Source of the DNA: Streptomyces sp. AC1-42W
Lineage (GTDB): Bacteria; Actinomycetota; Actinomycetes; Streptomycetales; Streptomycetaceae
Assembly: GCF_003248355.1 (NCBI RefSeq)
Contig: NZ_QKWY01000001.1
Coordinates: 702,001-766,000, forward strand
Length of the DNA stretch: 64,000 nucleotides
Direction: 5' to 3'
Shown: piece after piece, positions 9,161 to 17,426 of the stretch
Layout of the letters: the number at the start of each line of letters is the position of its first letter
Position numbering within the stretch: position 1 is the stretch's first letter
The notes under the pieces: generated by a model
What the model saw: only the letters and a program-made list of their open reading frames with translations
What the model was told of the DNA's origin: nothing
Databases searched by the model: none
Translations under genes and position numbers: made by a program

Positions 9161-9307
9161 TCAGTCGTTGGTGTCGGTGCGGCCGGTGCTGCCGCCGTCG
9201 GACGGGGTGACGCCGCGCTCACGGGCGGCCTGGATTCTGCGGCGTGCCTTGACCAGTCCGGCCTGGTCCGGACCGCTCGTCGGGGTGGTGGCGGTGCTGT
9301 TCGGCAT
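9161..9307 (-). CDS. Candidate RiPP precursor peptide 1 (48 aa)
   Basis: This short gene has an excellent ribosome site (AGGAGGAGCA) before its ATG. The peptide begins MPNSTATTP, continues with a basic helix-like stretch GLVKARRRIQAARERG, and ends in a Ser/Thr/Gly/Asp tail (TPSDGGSTGRTDTND). It has no Cys, Trp or membrane segment. It lies between an Fe/2OG oxygenase and a JmjC oxygenase in one operon. Peptide 2 at 47736 occupies the equivalent place in cassette 2 and shares the ATTP-then-GL(V/L) layout. The same frame is open upstream to 9592, so a longer 143-aa product is possible, but the ribosome site favours the short form. A precursor role is inferred, not shown. Confidence 0.65.
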   Translation of the reverse strand: MPNSTATTPTSGPDQAGLVKARRRIQAARERGVTPSDGGSTGRTDTND

Positions 9308-9592
9308 TGCTCCTCCTGGGTTGGACGAAGGGTTGTCGCGGACCCGCCCCGGACGGTGCTCGACCCGTCCATGGGCCATGCGCCGGTTGATCCGTACGGT
9401 GCGGGGTTTGTGGCCCGTCCCTGCCGGGGCATCTTGGAGAGTGGGGGAACGTCTCGATCGGCTGCGTCCGACAGGGACGGGAACCCAAGGGCTGGCCGGG
9501 GCGCCGGCGACCGCGTGCCGATCACGAACTTCGTGTCCCATCACCACGCCCACCCGGCCGTTGCGCTGGTCAACCATCACGGCCCCCACCAC
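9308..9592 (-). pseudogene. Probable remnant of a small conserved actinobacterial protein
   Basis: From a GTG at 9592 the minus strand reads MVGAVMVDQRNGRVGVVMGH. This resembles the start of a family of small Streptomyces proteins (VGxVMGHxGPYVQLRP type) often found near XRE regulators. After GHE the family continuation is lost and the reading becomes Arg/Pro-rich, running in frame into peptide 1. I take the 330-bp gap between the oxygenase at 9641 and peptide 1 to hold this decayed fragment. It could instead be an untranslated leader of the peptide gene. The family recognition is from memory. Confidence 0.3.
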
Positions 9593-9640
9593 CGCGTGCT
9601 CGGTGTCCGCAGCGTCGGTAGCCTCCTCGGGGGCGCGGCC

Positions 9641-10444
9641 TCATGAAACGGGCTCGCTGGTCTTGGGAAGGACGGCGGCCGTCGGGTGTGGGTCGAAGCC
9701 GGCGCGAAGGACGGAGCTGGGGTCGCCCAGGGCGCGCAGGAGCCTGCGGTCGCCGATGAAGCGCGTACGGGCGTGCAGCCAGCGGTGGTTGTCCAACAGG
9801 TAGCCCTGCCCGGCCCGGAGCGTGAGGTGCTGCTGGCTGTCGGCGATGGCGCTGCGGAGGGCAGGAAGGTAGGGCTGGACGACGGGGCTCCAGCGGGCCA
9901 GACCGTCCTGGCGCAGCCGTACGGCGACCCGTCCGTCGGCCTGAATGGTGAAGACCTGGGCGGCGTGACCGACACCTGCTCCGAAGTACGCGGTCCGGGG
10001 CCGGCAGAGCGCGACTGCCGCCTCCCGGTTCTCGTCGGCGATGCGGGCATGGACGTCACGTCCGTCGGCCAGGAGCGTCTCGCCGCCGACGGATGCCGAC
10101 TGCAGGCACACCAGAAGGAGCAGGCGTGGTGGCCTGGGGGTGCTTGACCTCTCGGTGTGGGCCCGCAGCTCGCCGTTGCCGAGGCCGGCGAAGCCGGCGC
10201 GGTGGGCGTGGCTGCCCGTGTCTTGGATCAGGGTCAGGCCATCCGGTGCGCCGTGCGGGTGGGGCGCTGTCGCCATCAGCCGGGAGGCGCATTCCAGGAC
10301 CTGCTGCCGGGTCAGCAGCCCGTCCAGGGTGACCAGGCCGGTCTCACGAAGCCGGGCAGCGATCACGTCACCGGCGTGCGGGGCGCGGATGTTGACGTAG
10401 TGGTCCACGAAGAGCGTCTCCGAGCCTGCTGAGGCGTCGAGCAT
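9641..10444 (-). CDS. Fe(II)/2-oxoglutarate oxygenase, clavaminate synthase-like, cassette 1
   Basis: This 267-aa protein fits the TauD/clavaminate synthase superfamily. The triad reads AHTERS (His96, Glu98) with the distal His224 in DNHRWLHARTRF, followed by an Arg-rich 2-oxoglutarate-binding segment. Glu rather than Asp at the second ligand is typical of amino-acid hydroxylases of the clavaminate synthase, VioC and AsnO type. The ATG at 10444 follows GGGAGGACTGCG. It is the first gene of the minus-strand operon and has no counterpart in cassette 2. A likely role is beta-hydroxylation of an amino acid or residue. The substrate is not evident. Confidence 0.85.
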   Translation of the reverse strand: MLDASAGSETLFVDHYVNIRAPHAGDVIAARLRETGLVTLDGLLTRQQVLECASRLMATAPHPHGAPDGLTLIQDTGSHAHRAGFAGLGNGELRAHTERSSTPRPPRLLLLVCLQSASVGGETLLADGRDVHARIADENREAAVALCRPRTAYFGAGVGHAAQVFTIQADGRVAVRLRQDGLARWSPVVQPYLPALRSAIADSQQHLTLRAGQGYLLDNHRWLHARTRFIGDRRLLRALGDPSSVLRAGFDPHPTAAVLPKTSEPVS

Positions 10445-10513
10445 CGCAGTCCTCCCTCGATCGGGTCGATGTGTTCAGAGTGGGGAGCCGGGCGGGCGGG
10501 GTAAAGCGACTGA

Positions 10514-10529
10514 TTGTCGACTCGGACAA
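10514..10529. promoter_or_regulatory. Small inverted repeat between divergent operons of cassette 1
   Basis: TTGTC at 10514-10518 and GACAA at 10525-10529 form a 5-bp inverted repeat with a 6-bp spacer inside the 166-bp gap between the oxygenase operon and the NUDIX/XRE pair. Its position suits autoregulation by the XRE protein. The arms are short and no clear -10/-35 pair stands out. Confidence 0.3.
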
Positions 10530-10610
10530 ATCGGTTGGATCGGTGGGGAGTTGACGCAAGCGTGCTACGTTCCGAAGGCCCGGCTCGCACACCGCAGGAC
10601 GAGGATCTTC

Positions 10611-11087
10611 ATGACGTACACGCCGCCGCTCTGGCCCGTCTCCGTGAAGGGTGTCGCGCTCGACGCGCATGACCGCGTGCTCCTGCTGAGGAACGAGCGC
10701 GACGAGTGGGAGTTGCCCGGAGGCCGGCTGGAGATCGGCCGCCCCGACGGCGCGCAGCAGCCGGACGGCAGCCCGGAGGCGGCGCTGGAGCGCGAGATCC
10801 AGGAGGAAACCGGCTGGGAGGTCGAGGCCGGGCCGCTCATCGAGGCGGGCGTGTGGATCTACCAGCCCGTCCCCGGACGGCGGGTACTGATCGTGACCTA
10901 CGGTTGCACCGTCCTGACGCCCGAACGCCCGCCGGTCGTCAGCTACGAGCACAAGCAGCTCGGCATGTTCACCCGTGACGAGGTGCCGGGGCTGAACATG
11001 CCTGAGGGCTACAAGCAGGCCATCGCATCCTGGTACGGCCGGGGCTCCGTCGGCCCGGTTGGCCAGGACGACGGCGATCGGATGTAG
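10611..11087 (+). CDS. NUDIX hydrolase, cassette 1
   Basis: This 158-aa protein has a NUDIX box, ELPGGRLE... then EAALEREIQEETGW, with about 14 extra residues inserted between GGRLE and the REIQEE core. Family members cleave nucleoside diphosphates linked to another moiety. The ATG at 10611 follows GGACGAGG. The XRE regulator starts 6 bp downstream, so the two form an operon divergent from the biosynthetic genes. Cassette 2 has the same pair in the reverse order. The substrate and the reason for the association are unknown. Confidence 0.85.
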   Translation: MTYTPPLWPVSVKGVALDAHDRVLLLRNERDEWELPGGRLEIGRPDGAQQPDGSPEAALEREIQEETGWEVEAGPLIEAGVWIYQPVPGRRVLIVTYGCTVLTPERPPVVSYEHKQLGMFTRDEVPGLNMPEGYKQAIASWYGRGSVGPVGQDDGDRM

Positions 11088-11093
11088 CGGGTC

Positions 11094-12290
11094 ATGGCCG
11101 GAGGCGAGATCGCGCCGGAGGCGGGACAGCAGCGGCTCCCGCCTTCTGGTCCCTCAGCCCGGCACGCCCAGTGGCGCTGGGCGACACCGCAGGCCCAACT
11201 CGTACTCGCCGCAGGGAACCTGGCCGGCATCCTCCGCTTCTACCGCCGCGTGCATGGCCTGAACCAGTCCGCGCTCGGTGAACTTCTCGGCTACGACAAG
11301 ACCTACATCTCCGCCCTGGAACTGGAGAAGCGCGCCCTCGACGACATCGCCTCCCGCCGCAGGGTATGCGAGGCCCTGCGGCTGCCGCCTCACGTCCTCG
11401 GCGTCACCGATCCCACCGACACGGACCACCGGGCGATGCTGCAGTTCGGAGAGTCGACCGTCCGGCTCGCCGAGATCGCCCGCCAGTCCGGCCACGCCTC
11501 GGAAGCCGTCGTTGAGCTGTGGCCGCTCGTGGCCCGGCTCGAAGCCCGTATCGACGACGGCCACACCGAACGCGACGTCCTGCACCTGCTCACCCGCGCC
11601 CGCGTCGGCCTCGGCGTCGCTCTGGGCAACGTACTGCCGGAAGAACGCCTGGCCACCGCTGCGCACTGGACGGCCAAGAGTCTTCAGATCGCCGAGTACT
11701 TCGAGGATTCGCGGACGACCTCGTACGTGCTCCGCATGCACGGCAACGAGCTGCGCAAGGCCAACCTGCGGGGCGCGGCCGTCCAGCGGCTGTGCCGTGC
11801 TGCGGCCATCGCCCCCGACGCCACCGCCCGCGCTGCCGCCCTGCCGCTCCTCGCCCGGGCCGCCGGCGCCCTGGGCAACGGCGAGCTGTTCGACCGGGTG
11901 ATGAAGGAGACCGACGCCCTCCTCGACCGCGTCGACCACACCAGCCTGTTCAACCCCTTCTCCCTCCACGAGATCCGCCTGCGCGGGCTCGTCTCCACAG
12001 GGCGCACGGAGGCGGCCATGCGGCTCGTGGAGCGGAGCCTCGTGCCCACGACCGTCGTGGCACCGCAATGGCGTGTGATCGAGCTGATCACCGTCGCCCA
12101 CGTCCAGCTGCTGGCTGATGACCGCAACGGCGCCGCCCAGTCGCTGGACACAGCGACCCGGGAGGCAGTGACGCAGCGCCTTCCCCATCAGCTCCAGCGC
12201 ATCATGCGCACAGCGGGGACACGGCTGCCCACGCAGCATTCCACAGCGGGCCGGGACCTGGACCGGATACGACAGGAGATGGCCGCCTGA
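11094..12290 (+). CDS. XRE-family regulator with TPR-like C-terminus, cassette 1
   Basis: This 398-aa protein has an N-terminal helix-turn-helix (GLNQSALGELLGYDKTYISA, about residues 55-75), followed by helical repeats rich in Ala and Leu typical of TPR sensor domains. It has no transmembrane or catalytic motif. It is the second gene of the NUDIX operon and divergent from the peptide/enzyme operon, so it is the obvious local regulator. Such XRE-TPR proteins often sense a peptide or small ligand. The ligand here is not known. Confidence 0.85.
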   Translation: MAGGEIAPEAGQQRLPPSGPSARHAQWRWATPQAQLVLAAGNLAGILRFYRRVHGLNQSALGELLGYDKTYISALELEKRALDDIASRRRVCEALRLPPHVLGVTDPTDTDHRAMLQFGESTVRLAEIARQSGHASEAVVELWPLVARLEARIDDGHTERDVLHLLTRARVGLGVALGNVLPEERLATAAHWTAKSLQIAEYFEDSRTTSYVLRMHGNELRKANLRGAAVQRLCRAAAIAPDATARAAALPLLARAAGALGNGELFDRVMKETDALLDRVDHTSLFNPFSLHEIRLRGLVSTGRTEAAMRLVERSLVPTTVVAPQWRVIELITVAHVQLLADDRNGAAQSLDTATREAVTQRLPHQLQRIMRTAGTRLPTQHSTAGRDLDRIRQEMAA

Positions 12291-12522
12291 CCGGTTCGTG
12301 TCCGTGCTGATGGTGCGGTCGTCCCGGCTCCGCTCTTGCGTGCACGCACCTGCTGCCGTCCAGCGAGACCCGCACCCGCAAGGCGATCGATGACGCCTCT
12401 ACCGAAGCCGACGAAGGAGGCGGCGTCGGCACGCTGGACGCTTCCGTCACCCAGGGCCCATCAGAGCCTTCGCCGGAACCGATGTGCCCTGGCGGCCCGA
12501 CGGCCCCTTCCGGCACCGGCGG

Positions 12523-12546
12523 GAGCGAGGCTCGAATGCCTCGCTC
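12523..12546 (+). terminator. Rho-independent-type hairpin after the XRE gene
   Basis: GAGCGAGGC (12523-12531) and GCCTCGCTC (12538-12546) form a perfect 9-bp stem with loop tcgaat. There is no long T run, which is usual in Streptomyces. The rest of 12291-12566 shows no gene. Confidence 0.65.
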
Positions 12547-12566
12547 TCAACCGCCGAAACCCCAGC

Positions 12567-12634
12567 TCAGGGCCAGACCAAGCAGTACGCCTGGTGCCCC
12601 GCCTCGTGCAGCCGGTGCGAGAAGTCCTGCCACT
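12567..12634. repeat. Right 68-bp direct repeat bounding cassette 1 (att-like)
   Basis: This copy is the genuine 3' end, stop codon included, of the conserved gene at 12567-13004. It matches 6089-6156 with one mismatch. Because the intact gene lies on this side, this copy marks the original target, and the other copy was separated from it by cassette 1. Confidence 0.85.
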
Positions 12635-13004
12635 CGTGGAGCAGCTGGTACACGTTGAAGGCGTCGCTCGGGCCGCCCCGGTCCGGGACGGTGGACCAGA
12701 TGAAGGCGGCCGCGCCCACGGACTCCTCGCCCACCCCGCGCAGCGGGTCGACGACCGTCATCGGGAGCTTGACCACCGCGTAGTCGGGATGCAGGACGAC
12801 CAGTTCGAGCGGCGGGACCTTGTGCAGCGGTATGCCCTGGATGCCGGTGAGGACCATCGCGGCCATCGTCTCCGGCTTGATCTTGGTGAAGAGGCCGCCC
12901 ATGCCCAGCTCGTCGCCGCCGAGCTCCTCGGGCCGCATGGAGATCGGCACCCGCGCGGCGGTGGCCCCGTCGGGAGCCCCGAAGTACTTGTAGGTCACCC
13001 CCAC
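12567..13004 (-). CDS. Conserved actinobacterial hypothetical protein next to hemL
   Basis: This 145-aa cytoplasmic protein reads [20 protein letters not shown] near its start and ends [11 protein letters not shown] recognise it as a conserved Streptomyces protein beside hemL, but its function is unknown to me. I chose the GTG at 13004, 10 bases after CAGGAG; the frame continues upstream without a credible start. Its last 68 bases are duplicated at 6089-6156. The gene itself looks intact, as expected if integration regenerated its 3' end. Confidence 0.8.
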   Translation of the reverse strand: MGVTYKYFGAPDGATAARVPISMRPEELGGDELGMGGLFTKIKPETMAAMVLTGIQGIPLHKVPPLELVVLHPDYAVVKLPMTVVDPLRGVGEESVGAAAFIWSTVPDRGGPSDAFNVYQLLHEWQDFSHRLHEAGHQAYCLVWP

Positions 13005-13296
13005 CCGGCCACCACTCCTGCTTCCGGCTCCACCGCCTGTCCGCGCCTCGCCGCCCTGTATGCCCTGCGCCCGCTCAGCGTCGCGCCGGTGCCGGCCCCG
13101 CCGGGCCGGCTCGGCCGGGCCGTCCGTCCCCTCGCCCACTTCGCCACCGCGATGCATATCTCATCCACCCGACTACTCACTAGGAGGCACAGCCCCCGCC
13201 GCGCAACCCGATCATCGTGTCAGTGACCTCCCCCACGGGCGTGCGGTGAAACACCTGTCCGCAAAGACCGTCCGTACCTCTGACACCATGGCATGT

Positions 13297-14604
13297 GTGA
13301 GCTTTCCCTATGACGCCCCAGTTTCGCAGACGCTTTTCGACCGCGCGTCCCTCGTGACGCCCGGCGGCGTGAACTCTCCCGTCCGGGCATTCCGGGCCGT
13401 GGGCGGTACGCCCCGGTTCATGGTGTCCGGTACCGGTCCGTACCTGACCGACGCCGATGGACGGGAATACGTCGACCTCGTGTGCTCGTGGGGGCCGATG
13501 ATTCTCGGCCATTCCCACCCCGAGGTGATCGCCGCAGTCCAGGAGGCCGTCGCCCGCGGCACCTCGTTCGGTACGCCCGGTGAGGGCGAGGTCGCGCTCG
13601 CCGAGGAGATCGTCGCGCGCGTCGAGCCGGTGGAGCAGGTGCGCCTGGTGTCGTCGGGGACCGAGGCGACCATGTCCGCGATCCGCCTCGCGCGCGGTTT
13701 CACGGGCCGGGCCAAGGTCGTGAAGTTCGCCGGCTGCTACCACGGCCATGTGGACGCCCTGCTGGCCGCCGCAGGCTCCGGCGTCGCTACCTTCGGCCTC
13801 CCCGACACCCCGGGGGTCACCGGCGCGCAGGCGGGCGACACGATCGTGCTGCCGTACAACGACCTGGAGGCCGTGCGCGCCGCGTTCGCCGCGCACCCCG
13901 GCGAGATCGCCTGCGTGATCACCGAGGCGTCGCCCGGCAACATGGGCGTCGTCCCGCCGCTGGACGGGTTCAACGCGGGGCTCAAGGAGCTGTGCGCCGC
14001 CAACGGCGCCCTGTACATCTCCGACGAGGTGATGACCGGATTCCGTACCTCGAAGGCCGGCTGGTTCGGCGTGGACGGCGTCCGGCCCGACCTGATGACC
14101 TTCGGCAAGGTCATGGGCGGCGGCTTCCCGGCCGCGGCGTTCGGCGGGCGCGCCGACGTGATGGCGCACCTGGCCCCGGCCGGTCCCGTCTACCAGGCGG
14201 GCACGCTCTCCGGGAACCCGGTCGCCACCGCCGCCGGGCTCGCGCAGCTGCGGCTCCTGGACGACGCCGCGTACGCGAAGGTGAACGCGGTGTCCGCCGA
14301 GATCCGGGGCCTGGTGAGCGCCGCCCTGGACAAGGAGGGCGTGGCGCACACCGTGCAGGCGGCGAGCAACATGTTCTCCGTGTTCTTCACGGACGGGCCC
14401 GTCCGTGACTACGAGGACGCCAAGCGCCAGGAAGCCTTCCGCTACACCCCGTTCTTCCACTCGATGCTGGCGCAGGGGGTCTACCTCCCGCCGTCCGCGT
14501 TCGAGTCGTGGTTCGTCTCGACCGCCCACGACGCGCAGGCCGTCGAGCGCATCGCCGCCGCCCTGCCCGCCGCCGCCCGTGCCGCATCGGAGGCCACCGT
14601 ATGA
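13297..14604 (+). CDS. hemL: Glutamate-1-semialdehyde 2,1-aminomutase
   Basis: This PLP enzyme converts glutamate-1-semialdehyde to 5-aminolevulinate in C5-pathway heme biosynthesis. The 435-aa length is typical. Visible motifs are [12 protein letters not shown] near the N-terminus, the YHGH segment, the SDEVMTGFR aspartate and the PLP lysine in [13 protein letters not shown]. The chosen GTG gives the usual [11 protein letters not shown] start; an ATG nine bases upstream (13288) is the alternative. The gene overlaps the phosphatase by ATGA. Its proximity to cytochrome c maturation genes makes metabolic sense. Confidence 0.96.
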   Translation: MSFPYDAPVSQTLFDRASLVTPGGVNSPVRAFRAVGGTPRFMVSGTGPYLTDADGREYVDLVCSWGPMILGHSHPEVIAAVQEAVARGTSFGTPGEGEVALAEEIVARVEPVEQVRLVSSGTEATMSAIRLARGFTGRAKVVKFAGCYHGHVDALLAAAGSGVATFGLPDTPGVTGAQAGDTIVLPYNDLEAVRAAFAAHPGEIACVITEASPGNMGVVPPLDGFNAGLKELCAANGALYISDEVMTGFRTSKAGWFGVDGVRPDLMTFGKVMGGGFPAAAFGGRADVMAHLAPAGPVYQAGTLSGNPVATAAGLAQLRLLDDAAYAKVNAVSAEIRGLVSAALDKEGVAHTVQAASNMFSVFFTDGPVRDYEDAKRQEAFRYTPFFHSMLAQGVYLPPSAFESWFVSTAHDAQAVERIAAALPAAARAASEATV

Positions 14605-15299
14605 GCGAGAAACCCGCCGGCTCCGCCGGTGACATCACCGTGGTTCATCTGATGCGCCACGGCGAGGTGCACAACCCGGAGGGCGTGCTGTACGGCCGCC
14701 GGCCCGGCTACCACCTCTCCGAGCTGGGCCGGAACATGGCCGACCGGGTCGCCGAGCACCTGGCGAAGCGCGACATCACGTACGCCGTCGCCTCCCCGCT
14801 GGAGCGCGCCCAGGAGACCGCGACTCCCATCGCCGAGGCGCACGGCCTGGACCTCGCCACCGACGAGCGGCTCATCGAGGCCGCCAACGTCTTCGAGGGC
14901 AAGACCTTCGGCGTCGGGGACGGCGCGCTGCGCAAGCCGGACAACTGGAAGCACCTGACGAACCCGTTCCGCCCCTCGTGGGGGGAGCCGTACATCGAGC
15001 AGGTCGTCCGGATGATGGGCGCGCTCGACGCGGCGAAGGACGCGGCCCGGGGGCACGAGGCGGTCTGCGTCAGCCACCAGCTGCCGATCTGGATCGTCCG
15101 CAGCTTCGTGGAGCGCCGCCGGCTCTGGCACGACCCGCGCAAGCGGCAGTGCACCCTCGCCTCGGTGACCAGCTTCACCTACCGGGGCGACAAGATCGTG
15201 TCCGTGGGCTACTCGGAGCCGGCCATCGATCTGGTCCCGGCGCATCTGCGGGCGGGCGCGAAGCCGGTGAAGGGCGCGTCCAAGGGGTTCGGGGCGTAG
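14601..15299 (+). CDS. Histidine phosphatase (phosphoglycerate mutase) family protein
   Basis: This 232-aa protein has the catalytic RHGE motif ([13 protein letters not shown]) near residue 20 and a second catalytic His in VCVSHQLP. It belongs to the broad-specificity branch of the histidine phosphatase superfamily. It overlaps hemL by four bases and is surely cotranscribed with it. The physiological substrate is unknown. Confidence 0.9.
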   Translation: MSEKPAGSAGDITVVHLMRHGEVHNPEGVLYGRRPGYHLSELGRNMADRVAEHLAKRDITYAVASPLERAQETATPIAEAHGLDLATDERLIEAANVFEGKTFGVGDGALRKPDNWKHLTNPFRPSWGEPYIEQVVRMMGALDAAKDAARGHEAVCVSHQLPIWIVRSFVERRRLWHDPRKRQCTLASVTSFTYRGDKIVSVGYSEPAIDLVPAHLRAGAKPVKGASKGFGA

Positions 15300-15477
15300 C
15301 GGTCGCCCCTGGCGGTATGCCCCCGGCCGGTATTCGGATCTCTGTTCGGTCACGGTCGGGGGCTGGTTTCGTAAAGAATTTTGTGCTATCTGGGGGAACC
15401 TCCGTGTGGCTCCTCCCATCTAAGCGATTGCCAGTTTGTATGGACTTAAGGCAAAACGACCGCAGATGGGAAGCCGC

Positions 15478-16746
15478 ATGCGTGAGATCAGCCGAAGGGG
15501 ATTGCTGGGAGCCGGTCTCGGGGCCGCGGCCGCCGCCGGAATGGCGGGGTGCGGCATCACCGGCTCCTCCGGCGCCGGCCCCGCGGAGAACAGCGCCGGC
15601 CCCGACAAGGGAGCCACCGGACAGAAGGCCGACGGCACCCCGAAGGGTTCGGGCACCGGGAAACACGTCCGCGCCATCGGTGACGGTTCCACCGCCGACA
15701 CCGGAAAACAGCCCAAGCAGCCGCAGGCCCCCGTACCGCTGGAGCCCGGCCAGAAGCCGCCGCAGTTCGTGATCTTCTCCTGGGACGGGGCCGGCGAGGT
15801 CGGCAACGGGCTCTTCCCCCGCTTTCTGGAACTCGCCCGCGAACACGACGCGTCGATGACCTTCTTCCTCTCCGGCCTCTACCTGCTCCCGGAATCGAAG
15901 AAATCCCGCTACCGCCCCCCGAACAACCGCGTGGGCGCCTCCGACATCGGCTATCTCACCGACGCCCATATCAAGGCCACGCTCAAGAACGTCCGGCAGG
16001 CATGGCTCGACGGCCACGAGATCGGCACCCACTTCAACGGCCATTTCTGCGCCGGCTCCGGATCGGTCGGCAACTGGACCCCGGCCCAATGGCAGAGCGA
16101 AATCGACCAGGCGATCTCCTTCGTCACCGAATGGCGCACCAACACCGGCTGGGCCGATGTCGAACCGCTCCCCTTCGATTACCGCAAGGAACTCGTCGGC
16201 GGCCGCACCCCCTGTCTGCTCGGCCAGGACAACCTGCTGCCCACCGCGAAGAAGCTCGGCTGGCGCTACGACGCCAGCTCACCCGGCGGCACCCAGGTCT
16301 GGCCCGGCAAGCGCCAGGGCATCTGGGACCTGCCGCTCCAGGGCATCCCGTTCCCCGGCCACAGCTTCGAAGTCCTCTCCATGGACTACAACATCCTCGC
16401 CAACCAGTCCCTCAACTCCACCAAGGGAATGCCGTCCCGCTATTCCGGCTGGCGCCGACAGGCCACGCAGTCGTACCTCAGCGGATTCAAGCGCGCCTAC
16501 GAGACGAATCGCGCGCCCTTCTACATCGGAAACCACTTCGAGGAGTGGAACGGCGGCATCTATATGGACGCCGTCGAGGACGCGCTCAAGCACATCGCCG
16601 GAAAACCCGATGTGCGCCTCGTCTCCTTCCGGCAGTTCGTCGACTGGCTCGACGTACAGGACCCGGCGGTCCTCGCCAAGCTCCGTACACTCCAGGTGGG
16701 CGAGGCTCCCGCAGGCGGTTGGAACGCCTTCTTTAAACAAGCCTGA
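15478..16746 (+). CDS. Tat-exported lipoprotein with polysaccharide-deacetylase-like domain
   Basis: This 422-aa protein starts MREISRRGLLGAG, a twin-arginine signal, and has a lipobox ending MAGC, so it should be a folded, membrane-anchored exterior lipoprotein. The mature part has a low-complexity linker, then a NodB-like fold: FVIFSWDGAGEVGNG (strand 1 acid), MTFFLSGLYL and GHEIGTHFNGH (metal-binding His pair). An in-frame ATG at 15466 is an alternative start. The substrate is unclear. It sits upstream of resA but with its own 60-bp gap. Confidence 0.85.
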   Translation: MREISRRGLLGAGLGAAAAAGMAGCGITGSSGAGPAENSAGPDKGATGQKADGTPKGSGTGKHVRAIGDGSTADTGKQPKQPQAPVPLEPGQKPPQFVIFSWDGAGEVGNGLFPRFLELAREHDASMTFFLSGLYLLPESKKSRYRPPNNRVGASDIGYLTDAHIKATLKNVRQAWLDGHEIGTHFNGHFCAGSGSVGNWTPAQWQSEIDQAISFVTEWRTNTGWADVEPLPFDYRKELVGGRTPCLLGQDNLLPTAKKLGWRYDASSPGGTQVWPGKRQGIWDLPLQGIPFPGHSFEVLSMDYNILANQSLNSTKGMPSRYSGWRRQATQSYLSGFKRAYETNRAPFYIGNHFEEWNGGIYMDAVEDALKHIAGKPDVRLVSFRQFVDWLDVQDPAVLAKLRTLQVGEAPAGGWNAFFKQA

Positions 16747-16813
16747 CAACGGGCTTTACGGGCACCGAGGGGGGTGCCCAAGATCCCCGGAACCGCCATG
16801 CGAAACTTTTCAC

Positions 16814-17422
16814 ATGAGCCATGGCCGCGCACCCCGACGCCGCTTCACCCTGCTCGCCGCCCCCCTGGCGGCAGCCGCGCTCGCGCTGACCCTGACCGCG
16901 TGCGATTCCGGCGACCGGGTCAGCGGCGGCGGCGACACGAACTTCGTCACGGGCAACAGCGGTATCGCCACCGCGCCCAAGGGCAAGCGCGCCGACGCGC
17001 CGCAGCTCGACGGCCCCACCGTGGACGGCAAGCAGCTCGACCTCGCCGACTACAAGGGCAAGATCATCGTCCTCAACGCCTGGGGCTCCTGGTGCGCCCC
17101 GTGCCGGCTGGAGGCGAAGTACTTCAAGAAGGTCTCCGAGGCCACCAAGGACCAGGGCGTGCGGTTCGTCGGCGTCAACACCCGCGACACCTCGCGGAGC
17201 AACGCCGTCAGCTTCGAGGAGAACTTCGGGGTCACCTACCCCAGCTTCTACGACCCGACCGGGAAGCTCCTGCTCCGCTTCCCCAGGGGCACGTTCCGGC
17301 TCCAGTCCATCCCGTCGACCGTCGTCATCGACCGGGAGGGCAAGCTCGCCGCCCGCTACGTGGGCCCGCTCGACGACGTCCAGCTGCGCAAGATGATCGA
17401 CCCGCTGATCGCGGAGAAGTGA
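16814..17422 (+). CDS. resA: ResA/TlpA-type thioredoxin lipoprotein
   Basis: This 202-aa extracytoplasmic disulfide reductase keeps apocytochrome c haem-binding cysteines reduced. It has a signal peptide with lipobox LTLTAC and a thioredoxin motif WGSWCAPC (about residue 95), followed by the family features GVNTRD and a cis-proline region SIPSTVVID. It begins the ResA-CcdA-ResB-CcsA run; the stop is 4 bases before ccdA. Confidence 0.92.
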   Translation: MSHGRAPRRRFTLLAAPLAAAALALTLTACDSGDRVSGGGDTNFVTGNSGIATAPKGKRADAPQLDGPTVDGKQLDLADYKGKIIVLNAWGSWCAPCRLEAKYFKKVSEATKDQGVRFVGVNTRDTSRSNAVSFEENFGVTYPSFYDPTGKLLLRFPRGTFRLQSIPSTVVIDREGKLAARYVGPLDDVQLRKMIDPLIAEK

Positions 17423-17426
17423 TCAG

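Noticed and set aside
9161..9307. Lanthipeptide or thiopeptide precursor
   Set aside because: The peptide has no Cys and no LanB, LanM, YcaO or radical SAM gene lies nearby.
6157..12566. Hidden integrase or tRNA inside cassette 1
   Set aside because: All substantial frames are accounted for by the cassette genes; no recombinase catalytic motif or tRNA cloverleaf was seen.
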